A DNA stretch of 8,543 nucleotides from Gammaproteobacteria bacterium (GTDB lineage: Bacteria > Pseudomonadota > Gammaproteobacteria > Chromatiales > Chromatiaceae). The position numbers and the translations under genes are program-made. Below the pieces are notes generated by a model. That model was not told where the DNA came from. It did not search any database and was given only the letters and a program-made list of their open reading frames with translations. Positions 1 through 7,091 of the stretch are shown piece after piece. Position 1 is the stretch's first letter. Each line of letters begins with the position of its first letter. Location of the stretch: assembly GCA_019136395.1 (NCBI GenBank), contig JAGVUH010000680.1, forward strand, positions 1 to 8,543, read 5' to 3'.

Positions 1-1742
1 TCGGCCACCAGCCGGTCGAGGCGCACCGGCTCCGGCTCCATCTTCGGCGAGCGGGCGTAGTTGGAGAAGTCGTTGACCATGGCCTTCATCGCCTCGACCT
101 GCTGGACGATGGTATGGGTGGCGCGGTCCACCACCCGCGCCTCGCCCTCGGGCAGCTTGGCCAGCAGCTTGTGGCGCAGGCGCTCGGCGGAGAGCTGGAT
201 GGGGGTCAGGGGGTTCTTGATCTCGTGGGCCAGGCGCCGGGCCACCTCGCCCCAGGCGGCGTCGCGCTGGGCGGTGATGAGGCGGGTGATGTCGTCGAAG
301 ACGACGACGTGGCCTTGTTCGGCGTCATTGGGCTGGATCAGGGGGCTGCCACGACAGAGGAGCACCTGACGGCCCTCGGCGCCGAACAGGCTGACCTCCT
401 GGCGCCATTCGGCGTGCCCCTCCAGGTGGCTGCGCACCGCCTCCACCCAGGCGAGGAGGTTGGGATGGTGGCCGATCAGGGCGTCCAGACCCTCATGGCA
501 CAGGTCCGGCTCGTTCAGGGCCAGAATCTGGCGGGCGGCGGGATTGACGGTGCGCAGGCGGTGGTCACCGTCGAGGACGATGACCCCGGAGGACAGCCGC
601 CCCAGCACCGTCTCCAGGTAGAGGCGCTCGGCCTCCACCGCCTGCTGGGAGCGGGCCGCCGCGTCCCGGGCGCGGGCCAGGCGCCGGGTCATGGAATTGA
701 AGGAGGCGACCAGGAAGCTCAGCTCATCCTCGTGGCGGGGGAGGGGCAGGCGCAGTTCGTAATCCCCCTCGGCCACGGCGCGGGTGCCGCGGGCGATGGC
801 GGCCACCGGGGCCACCAGCCGTCGGGCGAGGTGGAAGGCGGCGATCAGGGCGGTGAGCAGGCCGAACAGCAGCACCAGGGACAGGCTGAGGGAGAAGCTC
901 CACTTCAGGGACTGGCGCAGGTAGCTCAGTTCCTTGTAGCGGTTGTAGGCCTTTTCCAGGTTGGCGGCCAGGCCGCTGATGTGCTCCGAGGTGGGGAAGA
1001 TGGCTTGCATCACCAGGTTGCGGCCTACCGGGTCCGCCACCAGCACCCGCACCACCAGTTCCTGGTTGGCGCCGGCCTCCAGTTCCACCTGATTGCTGCC
1101 AGCGCTGGCGCGGCGCAACAGCTCCCGGTCCGGCAGATTGGGCACCAGTTGGGTCGGGTCCTCGCTGGAGTTGCCGCGCACCTGGCCATTGCCGCCGAAG
1201 ACGGCGATCTCCAGGGCGCCGGCCTGCTGGCGCAACTGCCCCAGCCGCAGGGCGAGGGCGGTGGCGGAACTGTCCTCGATCCCGGCCAGGAGTTGTTCGG
1301 TGTAGCGGATGAGGACGCGCTGATTGAGGTCCAGGGAGGCCTGGTTGAGGGTCAGGGCATCCTCCATGGCGCGGTCGATCTCGACGTCGAACCAGGAGTC
1401 GATGCCGCGCAGCAGGAAGCCCAACGAGTAGTAATAGACCACGGCCACCGGCAGCAGGGACACCAGGCCGAAGAGCAGCACCAAGCGGCCGGTGAGCCGG
1501 GAGCCGGCGACCTGGTGGCGGTAGTCCCGGATCAGCCGCAGCAGATTGGCCACCACCGTGCCCATCAGGGCCAGGAGGCCGATCAGCACCAGCGCCAGGA
1601 GGGGCACGAAGGCCCGGCTCAGGGACTCGGAGTTCTGCACCGCCCCGCTCATCAGGTCGAGGGCGATGAGCAGTACGGCCAGGAGCAGGATGACCGGGAG
1701 CAGGCCCGGCTGGCGCCAGCGGGTCAGGGTTGCAACGGCCAT
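1..1742 (-). CDS. ntrY: NtrY-type sensor histidine kinase, 3' end cut by window edge
   Basis: This is a membrane sensor kinase of the NtrY family, which normally phosphorylates the response regulator NtrX. I translated the minus strand from ATG 1742 and found 580 codons open to the left edge. Hydrophobic segments lie near residues 13-31, 44-65 and 86-111, then a periplasmic region that starts with the family-typical RGIDSWFDV. A fourth segment (about 279-304) leads into HAMP (about 304-352) and a PAS domain (about 369-480). The phosphoacceptor motif is RRLAHEIKNPLTPIQLSAER with His506 at 227-225. Family members run to roughly 720-750 residues, so the C-terminal ATPase domain (N, G1 and G2 boxes) should lie outside the window. 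The start overlaps the DUF4390 gene by 19 nt, which implies translational coupling. I see no good ribosome binding site. The frame was checked at several points and is continuous. ntrX would be expected next, beyond position 1. Confidence 0.95.
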   Translation of the reverse strand, partial: MAVATLTRWRQPGLLPVILLLAVLLIALDLMSGAVQNSESLSRAFVPLLALVLIGLLALMGTVVANLLRLIRDYRHQVAGSRLTGRLVLLFGLVSLLPVAVVYYYSLGFLLRGIDSWFDVEIDRAMEDALTLNQASLDLNQRVLIRYTEQLLAGIEDSSATALALRLGQLRQQAGALEIAVFGGNGQVRGNSSEDPTQLVPNLPDRELLRRASAGSNQVELEAGANQELVVRVLVADPVGRNLVMQAIFPTSEHISGLAANLEKAYNRYKELSYLRQSLKWSFSLSLSLVLLFGLLTALIAAFHLARRLVAPVAAIARGTRAVAEGDYELRLPLPRHEDELSFLVASFNSMTRRLARARDAAARSQQAVEAERLYLETVLGRLSSGVIVLDGDHRLRTVNPAARQILALNEPDLCHEGLDALIGHHPNLLAWVEAVRSHLEGHAEWRQEVSLFGAEGRQVLLCRGSPLIQPNDAEQGHVVVFDDITRLITAQRDAAWGEVARRLAHEIKNPLTPIQLSAERLRHKLLAKLPEGEARVVDRATHTIVQQVEAMKAMVNDFSNYARSPKMEPEPVRLDRLVA

Positions 1743-2329
1743 GTGGTCCAGCCCGAGGACAGCTTCCAGGAGGGCAACAGGTAGGCGAGGGGGCGCAGGG
1801 GCAGGGGCAGTTCCTCGATGTCGAGGGAGATCTTGAGATCGATCTCATAGCGAGCCCCCGCAGCCAGTTCTCCCTGGCCGAGGAGGGGCAGGTTCCGCAG
1901 GTCCCCCAGGGCGGCCAGGGCGGCGTCCCGGGTGACGTAGCGCTGGCCGGTGCCCGGGACCGGCCCCACCGAGAAGCGTTCCGCCAGGGGCTGGTAGCGG
2001 ATCTCGTAACGCAGGCGACGGTCCACCAGGCTGGCGTCCCAGATCCAGTCATCCACCCGGCGGACCTGGTAATAGACCTCGATGGTCAGGGGGACGCCGT
2101 TGTCCAGGGCCTCCAGGGCCCGGGGGCTCAGTTCCGGGGCGAAGCGGACGTCCATCAGCCACTGGTCGTCCTGGGCGCGGACCGTGACCTTCTCGATCGG
2201 GAAGGCGGGACGGGCCGCCGCCAGACCGGGCAGCAGCAGGAGCAGAATCAGGAGCAGGCCCTGGACGGGGAACGGGACCAAGCCCCAGCCCCAGCCCCAG
2301 CCCTGGGCTTGAGCGTGGGCGGGTTTCAC
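1724..2329 (-). CDS. DUF4390 exported protein, upstream partner of ntrY
   Basis: This is a 201-residue protein matching the DUF4390 family, which commonly precedes ntrY in gammaproteobacteria. Its molecular function is not known to me; export plus context suggest a periplasmic role tied to NtrY sensing, which is inference. The start is GTG at 2329, whose bases overlap the rsmB stop (GTGA), with AAGGAGG four bases upstream as a clear ribosome binding site. Residues 11-16 read WGWGWG, encoded by a hexanucleotide repeat. A strong hydrophobic stretch (about 24-37) then ends in LAAA, a plausible signal peptidase site after residue 39. The mature part shows the usual family features, including EVYYQVRR, RYEIRYQPL and a C-terminal SWKLSSGW. 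The end overlaps ntrY by 19 nt. Length is normal apart from the odd N-terminal segment. A start inside the protein is less likely because the ribosome binding site fits the GTG. Confidence 0.9.
   Translation of the reverse strand: MKPAHAQAQGWGWGWGLVPFPVQGLLLILLLLLPGLAAARPAFPIEKVTVRAQDDQWLMDVRFAPELSPRALEALDNGVPLTIEVYYQVRRVDDWIWDASLVDRRLRYEIRYQPLAERFSVGPVPGTGQRYVTRDAALAALGDLRNLPLLGQGELAAGARYEIDLKISLDIEELPLPLRPLAYLLPSWKLSSGWTTWPLQP
2281..2304. repeat. Hexanucleotide tandem repeat, four units
   Basis: Four consecutive 6-bp units read AGCCCC, AGCCCC, AGCCCC, AGCCCT on the plus strand. On the minus strand they encode the WGWGWG segment in the n-region of the DUF4390 signal peptide. Gain or loss of a unit would add or remove two residues without changing frame. 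Confidence 0.85.
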
Positions 2330-2703
2330 GGGGCCTCCTTGCGCAAGCGGGCGAAGTAAAAACCGTCACCACCGGCCAGGGTGGGCAGGACCTGGCGGCC
2401 GCTGGCGCGGGGGCGCCCCCAGTCCCCGACGATGGGGGCCTCGACGGCATCCCGGTGGCGGGAGAGGAAGGCGCGGATCACCTGCTCGTTTTCGGTCGCC
2501 AGCAGGGAGCAGGTGACGTAGAGCAGGGTGCCGCCCGGGGCCAGGAGGGGCCAGAGGGCCTCCAGCAGCCGGGTCTGCCGGGCGGCGAGGGCCTCGATGT
2601 CCGTGGGTCGGCGCAGCCACTTGATGTCCGGGTGGCGGCGGATGACCCCCGTCGCGGAGCAAGGCGCGTCGAGGAGGATGCGGTCGAAGAGGGGTGGAGG
2701 CCC

Positions 2704-2739
2704 GGACCCGTCCAGGGACGAGGACCCGTCCAGGGACGA
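2704..2739. repeat. Perfect 18-bp direct repeat, two copies, inside rsmB
   Basis: Two identical, abutting copies of GGACCCGTCCAGGGACGA lie at 2704-2721 and 2722-2739. Read on the minus strand they encode SSLDGS twice, in frame, within the extra stretch between the SAM-binding core and the DAPCS motif of RsmB. Their identity implies a recent duplication. Confidence 0.9.
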
Positions 2740-3761
2740 ATCGCCAGCCTGGCCACCAAACGCGACGCCAGTCCCAGCCAAGTCAGTCCGGGGAGAACCA
2801 GCCACGGAGGCATCGGCTTCGGCCATGTCAGCCTTGGCGATCGGGACCCAGTCAGCCGACGGCCCGGCGGCGTCCCCCGCCAGGACCCGGGCCTGGAGGC
2901 CGAGGCGCCGCAGGTTGGCGGTCACCTGGGCGAGGCGCGCGGGGTCGAGGTCGAGGGCGGTAAGGTCGAGGCGGCCCGCCGCCAGTTCCAGCAGGTGCGC
3001 CGTCTTGCCCCCCGGGGCGGCGCAGGCGTCCAGCACCCGCTCGCCGGGCTGGACCCCCAGCAGGGGCGCCGCGAGCTGGGCGTGGAGGTCCTGGATGGAC
3101 ACTAGCCCCTCGGTATAACCGGGGAGACGCGCCATGGGCAGGGGCGGGTCCAGGCGCAGGGCGCCGGGGGCGTAGGCCGGGGTGTCCGGGATGGCGGACG
3201 GGGCGGGGCTATCGCTTCCAGGTGGTTGCGGGGCGGCAACGGGGGAAAGCCGGGCGCGATAGGCGTCCCGCTCCAGGGCCAGACGGTTGACCCGCAGCCA
3301 CTGGGGGGCCTGGGCATTGCTGGCGGCAACGATCTCCTCCCAATCCTCGGGCCAGTCCTGGCGCAGCCGTTCCAGCAGCCAGCGGCCGCCCAGTCCTTGC
3401 CCAGGACCCGGGTCGCGGCCACGGTGGAGGCGACGGCGGCATGGGGGGGAATGCGGGTGGCGAGGAGCTGGTAGAGGCCGATCAGGATCAGGGCTTCGAG
3501 GGCGGCCTCCTCGGGGCGCAGGGGCTTGTTCAGCAACTGCCTGGCCAAGGCCTGGAGGCGAGGCAGCAGGCGCAGGGTGCCGTAGCTCAGCTCCTGGACC
3601 AGGGGACGGTCCCGCTCCTGATCCAGTCCGGAGAGCCGCTCCAGGGCCTCGGTGAGGGACCGTCCCTCCCGGAGCACGGCGCCGACCAGGCGCGCCGCGG
3701 CGGCCCGGGCCTGGGCCCCGGCGGCGGGGGCATGGCTCGCCTGGGTAGCGCTGCTGGGAGT

Positions 3762-3845
3762 ACCGCCGACGGGGCCACCGCGGGCCTGGGCACCGGCAAT
3801 GGGGGTGCCGCGAGGGTCCCGGGCACCTGTGACAGGGTTACCGCG
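3762..3845 (-). repeat. Degenerate RG-x-P-[VI]-x-G coding repeats in the RsmB N-terminal extension
   Basis: Residues 49-55, 60-66 and 70-76 of the rsmB N-terminal reading frame read RGNPVTG, RGTPIAG and RGGPVGG, spaced 10-11 residues apart. They sit in a Pro/Gly/Ala/Arg-rich extension of about 92 residues that E. coli RsmB does not have. The next ATG-like start inside the frame is absent; a TTG occurs at codon 5. The extension is therefore probably translated if the gene is expressed. Confidence 0.6.
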
Positions 3846-3969
3846 AGCCAGACTACCGCTAGCCCGGGCACCCTGGTCAGGGGCACCGCTGGCGGGGGCC
3901 GCGCCAGGCTTGGCCCGCGACGGGTTACCGGCCCCGGGGGGGCGGTCCGGCCAGGGGTTCGCGGGGTGT

Positions 3970-4873
3970 TTAGCCAAGGCGGGCGCCATCCAGGTGACGG
4001 GCGTTGAGAAATTCGGCGGCGGACATGGGGCGCTTGCCGGGGGGTTGGAGGCGGGTCAGGCGCAGGACGCCGGCGCCGGTCGCCACCTCGATGCCACCCT
4101 TGCCGGCGGCCAGAACCTGGCCGGGGAGGGCGGCCGGGGGCGGGATGAGGTCGCTCAATTCACTGCCCCAGAGGCGCAGACTGGCGCCATCGAGGCTGGT
4201 CTGGGCCACGGGCCAGGGGTCGAAGGCGCGGATCAGCCGGTCGATCTCCACCGCCGGGCGGGACCAATCGACCTCGGCCTCGGCCTTGGAGAGTTTGTGG
4301 GCGTAGCTCGCCAGGTCGTCGTCCTGGGGCACCGGGATCAGGCTGCCGTCGGCGATGCCCGGCAGTGCCGCCACCAGGGCCTGGGCCCCCAGGACGGCGA
4401 GCTTGTCGCTCAGGCCGCCGCCGGTCTCCCGTGGGGCGATGGCCAGGGGGCGGAGCAGGTACATTGGGCCGGTGTCGATCCCCGCCGCCATGCGCATGAT
4501 GGTGACGCCGCTCTCGCCGTCCCCGGCGAGGAGGGCGCGCTGGATGGGCGCGGCCCCCCGCCAGCGCGGCAGGAGCGAGGCGTGGACGTTGACGCAGCAG
4601 ACCGTAGGCCACCACCACCATCAGGTCGGCGGCCAGGGCGCGCAGGTCGGCGACCGCCCCTTCGTCCCTGAGGGTCGGGGGCTGGAAGACCGGCAGGCCC
4701 TGGGCCAGGGCGGCCGCCTTGACCGGGCTGGGGGTGAGCTTGCGGCCGCGTCCCGCCGGTCGGTCCGGCTGGGTGTAGACGGCGACGACCTCCTGGCCGG
4801 CCGCCAGCAGGGCCTCCAGGCTGGGCACCGAGAAGTCCGGGGTGCCGGCGAAGATGATGCGTAGCGGTGACAT
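3970..4873 (-). pseudogene. fmt: Methionyl-tRNA formyltransferase, frame broken by small internal deletion
   Basis: Fmt formylates the initiator Met-tRNA using 10-formyltetrahydrofolate. From ATG 4873 the protein starts [20 protein letters not shown] and includes [20 protein letters not shown], ending at VVVAYGL (Leu92, 4600-4598). After one stray base (4597) the homology resumes in another frame as [19 protein letters not shown] and runs to the TAA at 3970. E. coli Fmt has 13 residues (ILPKAVLEMPRLG) between these points, so a net loss of about 38 nt fits. Rejoined with those residues the protein would be about 313 residues, the family norm. The residues matching E. coli catalytic Asn106, His108 and Asp144 (NVH, GIDTGPM) all lie after the break. 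The unshifted frame runs in non-homologous sequence to a stop at 4160, so no active enzyme is expected from the sequence as given. The gene sits 32 nt after def and overlaps rsmB by 20 nt. Assembly error is possible. Confidence 0.9.
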
Positions 4874-4905
4874 GGGTGGCGTGGCGCGGCTCGGGTCGGG
4901 GGTGG

Positions 4906-5442
4906 TCAGATCACCGCCCGCCGGTGTTCCGTCTTTTCCGGTGGGCGTTGTTTTTCCTCCTTCTCCAGCTTCCTGCGGATGCGCTGACGCTTGAGGGAGG
5001 AGAGGTAATCGACGAAGAGCTTGCCGTCGAGATGATCGATCTCATGCTGGATGCAGACCGCCAGCAGCCCGTCGGCCGCCAGTTCGAAGGGCTGGCCGTT
5101 CCGGTCCAGGGCCCGCACCCGCACCCGCTCGGCGCGGCGCACGGTCTCGTAGAAGCCGGGCACCGACAGACACCCCTCGTCCATCTCCTCCTCGCCCTCC
5201 TGGCCGAGGATCTCGGGGTTGATAAGGCACAGGGGCTGGTCATGGCCCTCGGAGACGTCGATGACCACCAGGCGCAGGGGGATGCCCACCTGGATCGCCG
5301 CCAGGCCGATGCCCGGGGCGGCGTACATGGTCTCGAACATGTCGTCGATGTGGCGCCGGATCTGGTCGTCCACCTGGGTCACGGGTTTGGCGATCGTGCG
5401 CAGGCGCGGATTGGGGAAGGTGAGGATCTCAAGTTGACTCAT
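4906..5442 (-). CDS. def: Peptide deformylase
   Basis: Def removes the N-formyl group from new proteins in the cytoplasm, using a bound metal ion, normally Fe2+. The 178-residue protein aligns over its full length with E. coli Def (169 residues). All three family motifs are present: [10 protein letters not shown] (about residues 44-53), EGCLSVPG with the metal-binding Cys, and QHEIDHLDG with the two metal-binding His and catalytic Glu. The C-terminal tail is lysine- and arginine-rich and slightly longer than usual. The start at ATG 5442 gives the standard [15 protein letters not shown] beginning; the upstream ribosome binding site is weak. def is the first gene of the minus-strand block and diverges from the LysM-family gene. 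It remains intact although its usual functional partner fmt is broken as sequenced. Confidence 0.97.
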   Translation of the reverse strand: MSQLEILTFPNPRLRTIAKPVTQVDDQIRRHIDDMFETMYAAPGIGLAAIQVGIPLRLVVIDVSEGHDQPLCLINPEILGQEGEEEMDEGCLSVPGFYETVRRAERVRVRALDRNGQPFELAADGLLAVCIQHEIDHLDGKLFVDYLSSLKRQRIRRKLEKEEKQRPPEKTEHRRAVI

Positions 5443-5587
5443 GTTTCAGTCCGAAAAAGGCTTTTGGCCCGCGGCGGGCGCGAGGGGTGACATCGCCGAT
5501 CCCGGAGGTGGACCCTGGGGAGCAACCACGCGACGGGGCGGAAGCCGACCGCTGCGCCCCGTCCGGAACCTCGACGCGACGCGGCCA

Positions 5588-5644
5588 CTGGCCAGGCGGG
5601 CGCTTGCCCGCTAGTATGCGGCGGCATACTACACTGACCGTCAG
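5588..5644. repeat. Cluster of four near-contiguous palindromes, possible operator or hairpin array
   Basis: Four inverted repeats lie end to end. They are CTGGCCAG at 5588-5595; GCGGGC-GCTT-GCCCGC at 5596-5611; TAGTATGC-GGCG-GCATACTA at 5612-5631; and, two bases later, CTGAC-C-GTCAG at 5634-5644. The third has perfect 8-bp arms. All lie in the spacer between divergent genes and would fall in the leader or promoter of def on the minus strand. Binding sites for a dimeric regulator or RNA hairpins are both possible; nothing in the sequence identifies a regulator. Confidence 0.5.
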
Positions 5645-5654
5645 GGTCCCGCAA
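5626..5654 (-). promoter_or_regulatory. Candidate sigma-70-type promoter for the def operon
   Basis: On the minus strand, TTGCGG (5654-5649) and TAGTAT (5631-5626) are separated by exactly 17 bases. The match to consensus is modest (3 of 6 and 4 of 6). The predicted transcript would start near 5618, with a leader of about 175 nt before def. The -10 element lies in one arm of the 8-bp palindrome and the spacer contains the CTGAC/GTCAG palindrome, so bound protein there could block transcription. Confidence 0.3.
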
Positions 5655-5711
5655 AAACAAGGCCAAATCGTTGTGTTAGGAACGTCGATACGCTGGCGCG
5701 CATCCAGGGCG

Positions 5712-7088
5712 ATGATGGGGCTGCCCCCGGCGGCTTTCGAGGCCGATTCCCCGCCCGATGCCGCGGCCGTGGCCCCCGCCGTTGCCGGTAGTAGAGCCGG
5801 CGCGGGAGCCGAAGCCGGAGTTGTTACTAACTGGCATGAGGCGGCAAACCACGCCCCTGATAATGAAAGATATTCCCGTGACTTTCACGCTAACACTGGG
5901 ACCCTTGGCGGAGACATACCCCCGGCCACGTCCGCGGCTGGCGCCCTTTCGGGCCCGGCCCAAGGCGCGGGGGCGCGCCGCGTCCTTTTCCGGGGCTTCC
6001 TGAACGCAATTCCTTGTTTTGGCCTTCACGGGCCCCTGGTCTGGGGACTGCTCCTGGTCGCGGCGACAAACCTGGCCCTGGCCCAGGGACAGTCCGGCCA
6101 CATTTCCGCGCTGGGGGCGGGGGAGGGCGGCGCGCCGCGCGTCGCCGGCACCACCGGCGGATCGTCGGGCGGCTCGGCGGCGGCCAGGCCGCTGCCCACC
6201 CTCAAGTTGACCCCCAAGGCACGGGTCACGCCGCTGGAGGCCCCGGAGGCGCGCATCCCCCTGAGCGCCATCCGGCCGTTCCTGGAGTATGCCTACATCC
6301 TCGACCGGGACGAGATCGAACGGGCCCCCTACGTGGTCGCCCTCCCCGAGCGGCGGGTCATGGGGGGGACCGGCGACCGGGTCTATGTGCGCGGTCTGGA
6401 TGGCGGGGAGCGCGGGCCCTATCACCTGGTGCGTCCCGGCGGGCCCTATCGTGATCCGGCCACCGGCGACATCCTGGGTTATCAGGCCCGGCAGGTGGCG
6501 GAGGTCAGCCTGGAGCGGCCCGGGGACCCGGCGGTCCTGCGGGTCGAGCGCATGAGCCAGGAGATCGCCACCGGCGACCGGCTGGTGGCGACCCGCGGCG
6601 ACGAACCCTTGTTGAATTTCACCCCCCGGCCGGGGCCCGCCGGGCGCCAGGGCCAGATCGTCGCCGTGCTCGACGGCGTTTCCCAGATCGGCAGCCTGCA
6701 GGTGGTCGTCATCGACCTGGGCAGCGAACATGGGGTCGAGCCCGGACATCGCTTCGACATCTTCAATGGCGGTGAGATCGTCCACGACCGGGTGCGGGGC
6801 GAGGCGGCGGACTGGGACTTGCGCAACCAGCGCTTCTGGTCCGAGGAGTTCTGGTACGGGGATTTCCGCACCGACCGCTGGATTCGCGACGAGCCCGATC
6901 CCGGCACGCCCCTGCCCCTGCACCGGGGCGCCAGCCCCCTGGGGGAGGACTTCATGCTGCCCCTGGAACGGGCGGGCTCCCTGATGGTGTTTCGCGCCTA
7001 TCCACGCCTGAGTTTCGCCCTGGTGCTGGAGGCGGTCCGTCCCATGCATGTCCAGGACCCGGTCCTGGCGCCCGCCGGGGGCGGCTGA
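5712..7088 (+). CDS. LysM-locus family protein lacking its LysM domain (C-terminal domain only)
   Basis: This gene occupies the place between def and dprA where gammaproteobacteria carry a secreted LysM peptidoglycan-binding protein. The conserved C-terminal part is clear from about residue 161 (numbered from 5712): LKLTPKARVTPLEA, IPLSAIRPFLE, GDRVYVRGL, YRDPATGDILGYQ, GQIVAVLDGVSQIG, RAGSLMVFRAYPRLSFALV and a final RPMHVQDPV. Ahead of it is a hydrophobic stretch ending ATNLALAQ (about 107-126) that looks like a signal peptide core, then a Gly/Ala/Ser-rich linker. The LysM domain expected between them (a YxVxxGDTLWDI-type motif) is absent from every frame I read. The start is uncertain. ATG 5712 or 5715 has AGGG just upstream; ATG 5616 and GTG 5487 are in frame too; no start codon lies close to the hydrophobic core. 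The N-terminal 100 residues show atypical codon use. The gene ends 3 nt before dprA, so the two are probably co-transcribed. Confidence 0.75.
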   Translation: MMGLPPAAFEADSPPDAAAVAPAVAGSRAGAGAEAGVVTNWHEAANHAPDNERYSRDFHANTGTLGGDIPPATSAAGALSGPAQGAGARRVLFRGFLNAIPCFGLHGPLVWGLLLVAATNLALAQGQSGHISALGAGEGGAPRVAGTTGGSSGGSAAARPLPTLKLTPKARVTPLEAPEARIPLSAIRPFLEYAYILDRDEIERAPYVVALPERRVMGGTGDRVYVRGLDGGERGPYHLVRPGGPYRDPATGDILGYQARQVAEVSLERPGDPAVLRVERMSQEIATGDRLVATRGDEPLLNFTPRPGPAGRQGQIVAVLDGVSQIGSLQVVVIDLGSEHGVEPGHRFDIFNGGEIVHDRVRGEAADWDLRNQRFWSEEFWYGDFRTDRWIRDEPDPGTPLPLHRGASPLGEDFMLPLERAGSLMVFRAYPRLSFALVLEAVRPMHVQDPVLAPAGGG

Positions 7089-7091
7089 CCG

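Larger units (their letters stand above)
2326..3989 (-). pseudogene. rsmB: 16S rRNA (cytosine-967-C5)-methyltransferase RsmB, frame broken by internal deletion
   Basis: RsmB methylates C967 of 16S rRNA using S-adenosylmethionine. The N-terminal part is read from ATG 3989. After about 92 low-complexity residues comes the NusB-like RNA-binding domain (GRSLTEAL, LVQELSYGTLR, GLYQLLATRIPPHAAVA), up to GKDW at residue 200 (3392-3390). From 3387 the homologous sequence continues in another frame as GRWLLERLRQDWPEDW and runs to the TGA at 2326. Compared with E. coli RsmB, about 30 residues between these points (the INGVLR region) are missing. So this is a deletion with a frame change, not just one wrong base. 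The methyltransferase half keeps the SAM motif DACAAPGGKT, DAPCSATG (Cys at 2661-2659) and VTCS (catalytic Cys at 2511-2509). It also has an extra stretch of about 45-50 residues before FDRILLDAPCS (about 2695-2850). The unshifted frame stops at 3102. ATG 3135 could allow a separate methyltransferase fragment. Assembly error is a live alternative. Confidence 0.88.
5443..5711. other. Divergent intergenic spacer between def and the LysM-family gene
   Basis: I recognise no protein in any frame here. The plus-strand frame is open back to a GTG at 5487, but its third-position base use (for example in 5616-5700) is unlike the neighbouring genes. The stretch 5640-5690 is locally AT-richer. The spacer contains a cluster of palindromes and a weak minus-strand promoter candidate, listed separately. 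Confidence 0.6.

Noticed and set aside
114..1784. Long plus-strand open frame opposite ntrY
   Set aside because: It is antisense to a fully recognisable sensor kinase. Its Gln/Gly/His-rich composition is typical of a complement-strand shadow in GC-rich DNA.
3382..3389. GCGGCCGC palindrome exactly at the rsmB break
   Set aside because: It could promote deletion or polymerase skipping, but such sites are common by chance at this GC content and one case proves nothing.
4590..4605. Programmed ribosomal frameshift in fmt
   Set aside because: There is no slippery heptamer or downstream structure that I can see, and 13 conserved residues are missing as well, which a frameshift would not explain.
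5836..5864. Plus-strand promoter ATGAGG / GATAAT
   Set aside because: The -10 is good (5 of 6) with 17-base spacing, but the -35 matches only 3 of 6, and the box lies downstream of every usable start codon of the frame. Kept only as support for the start problem.
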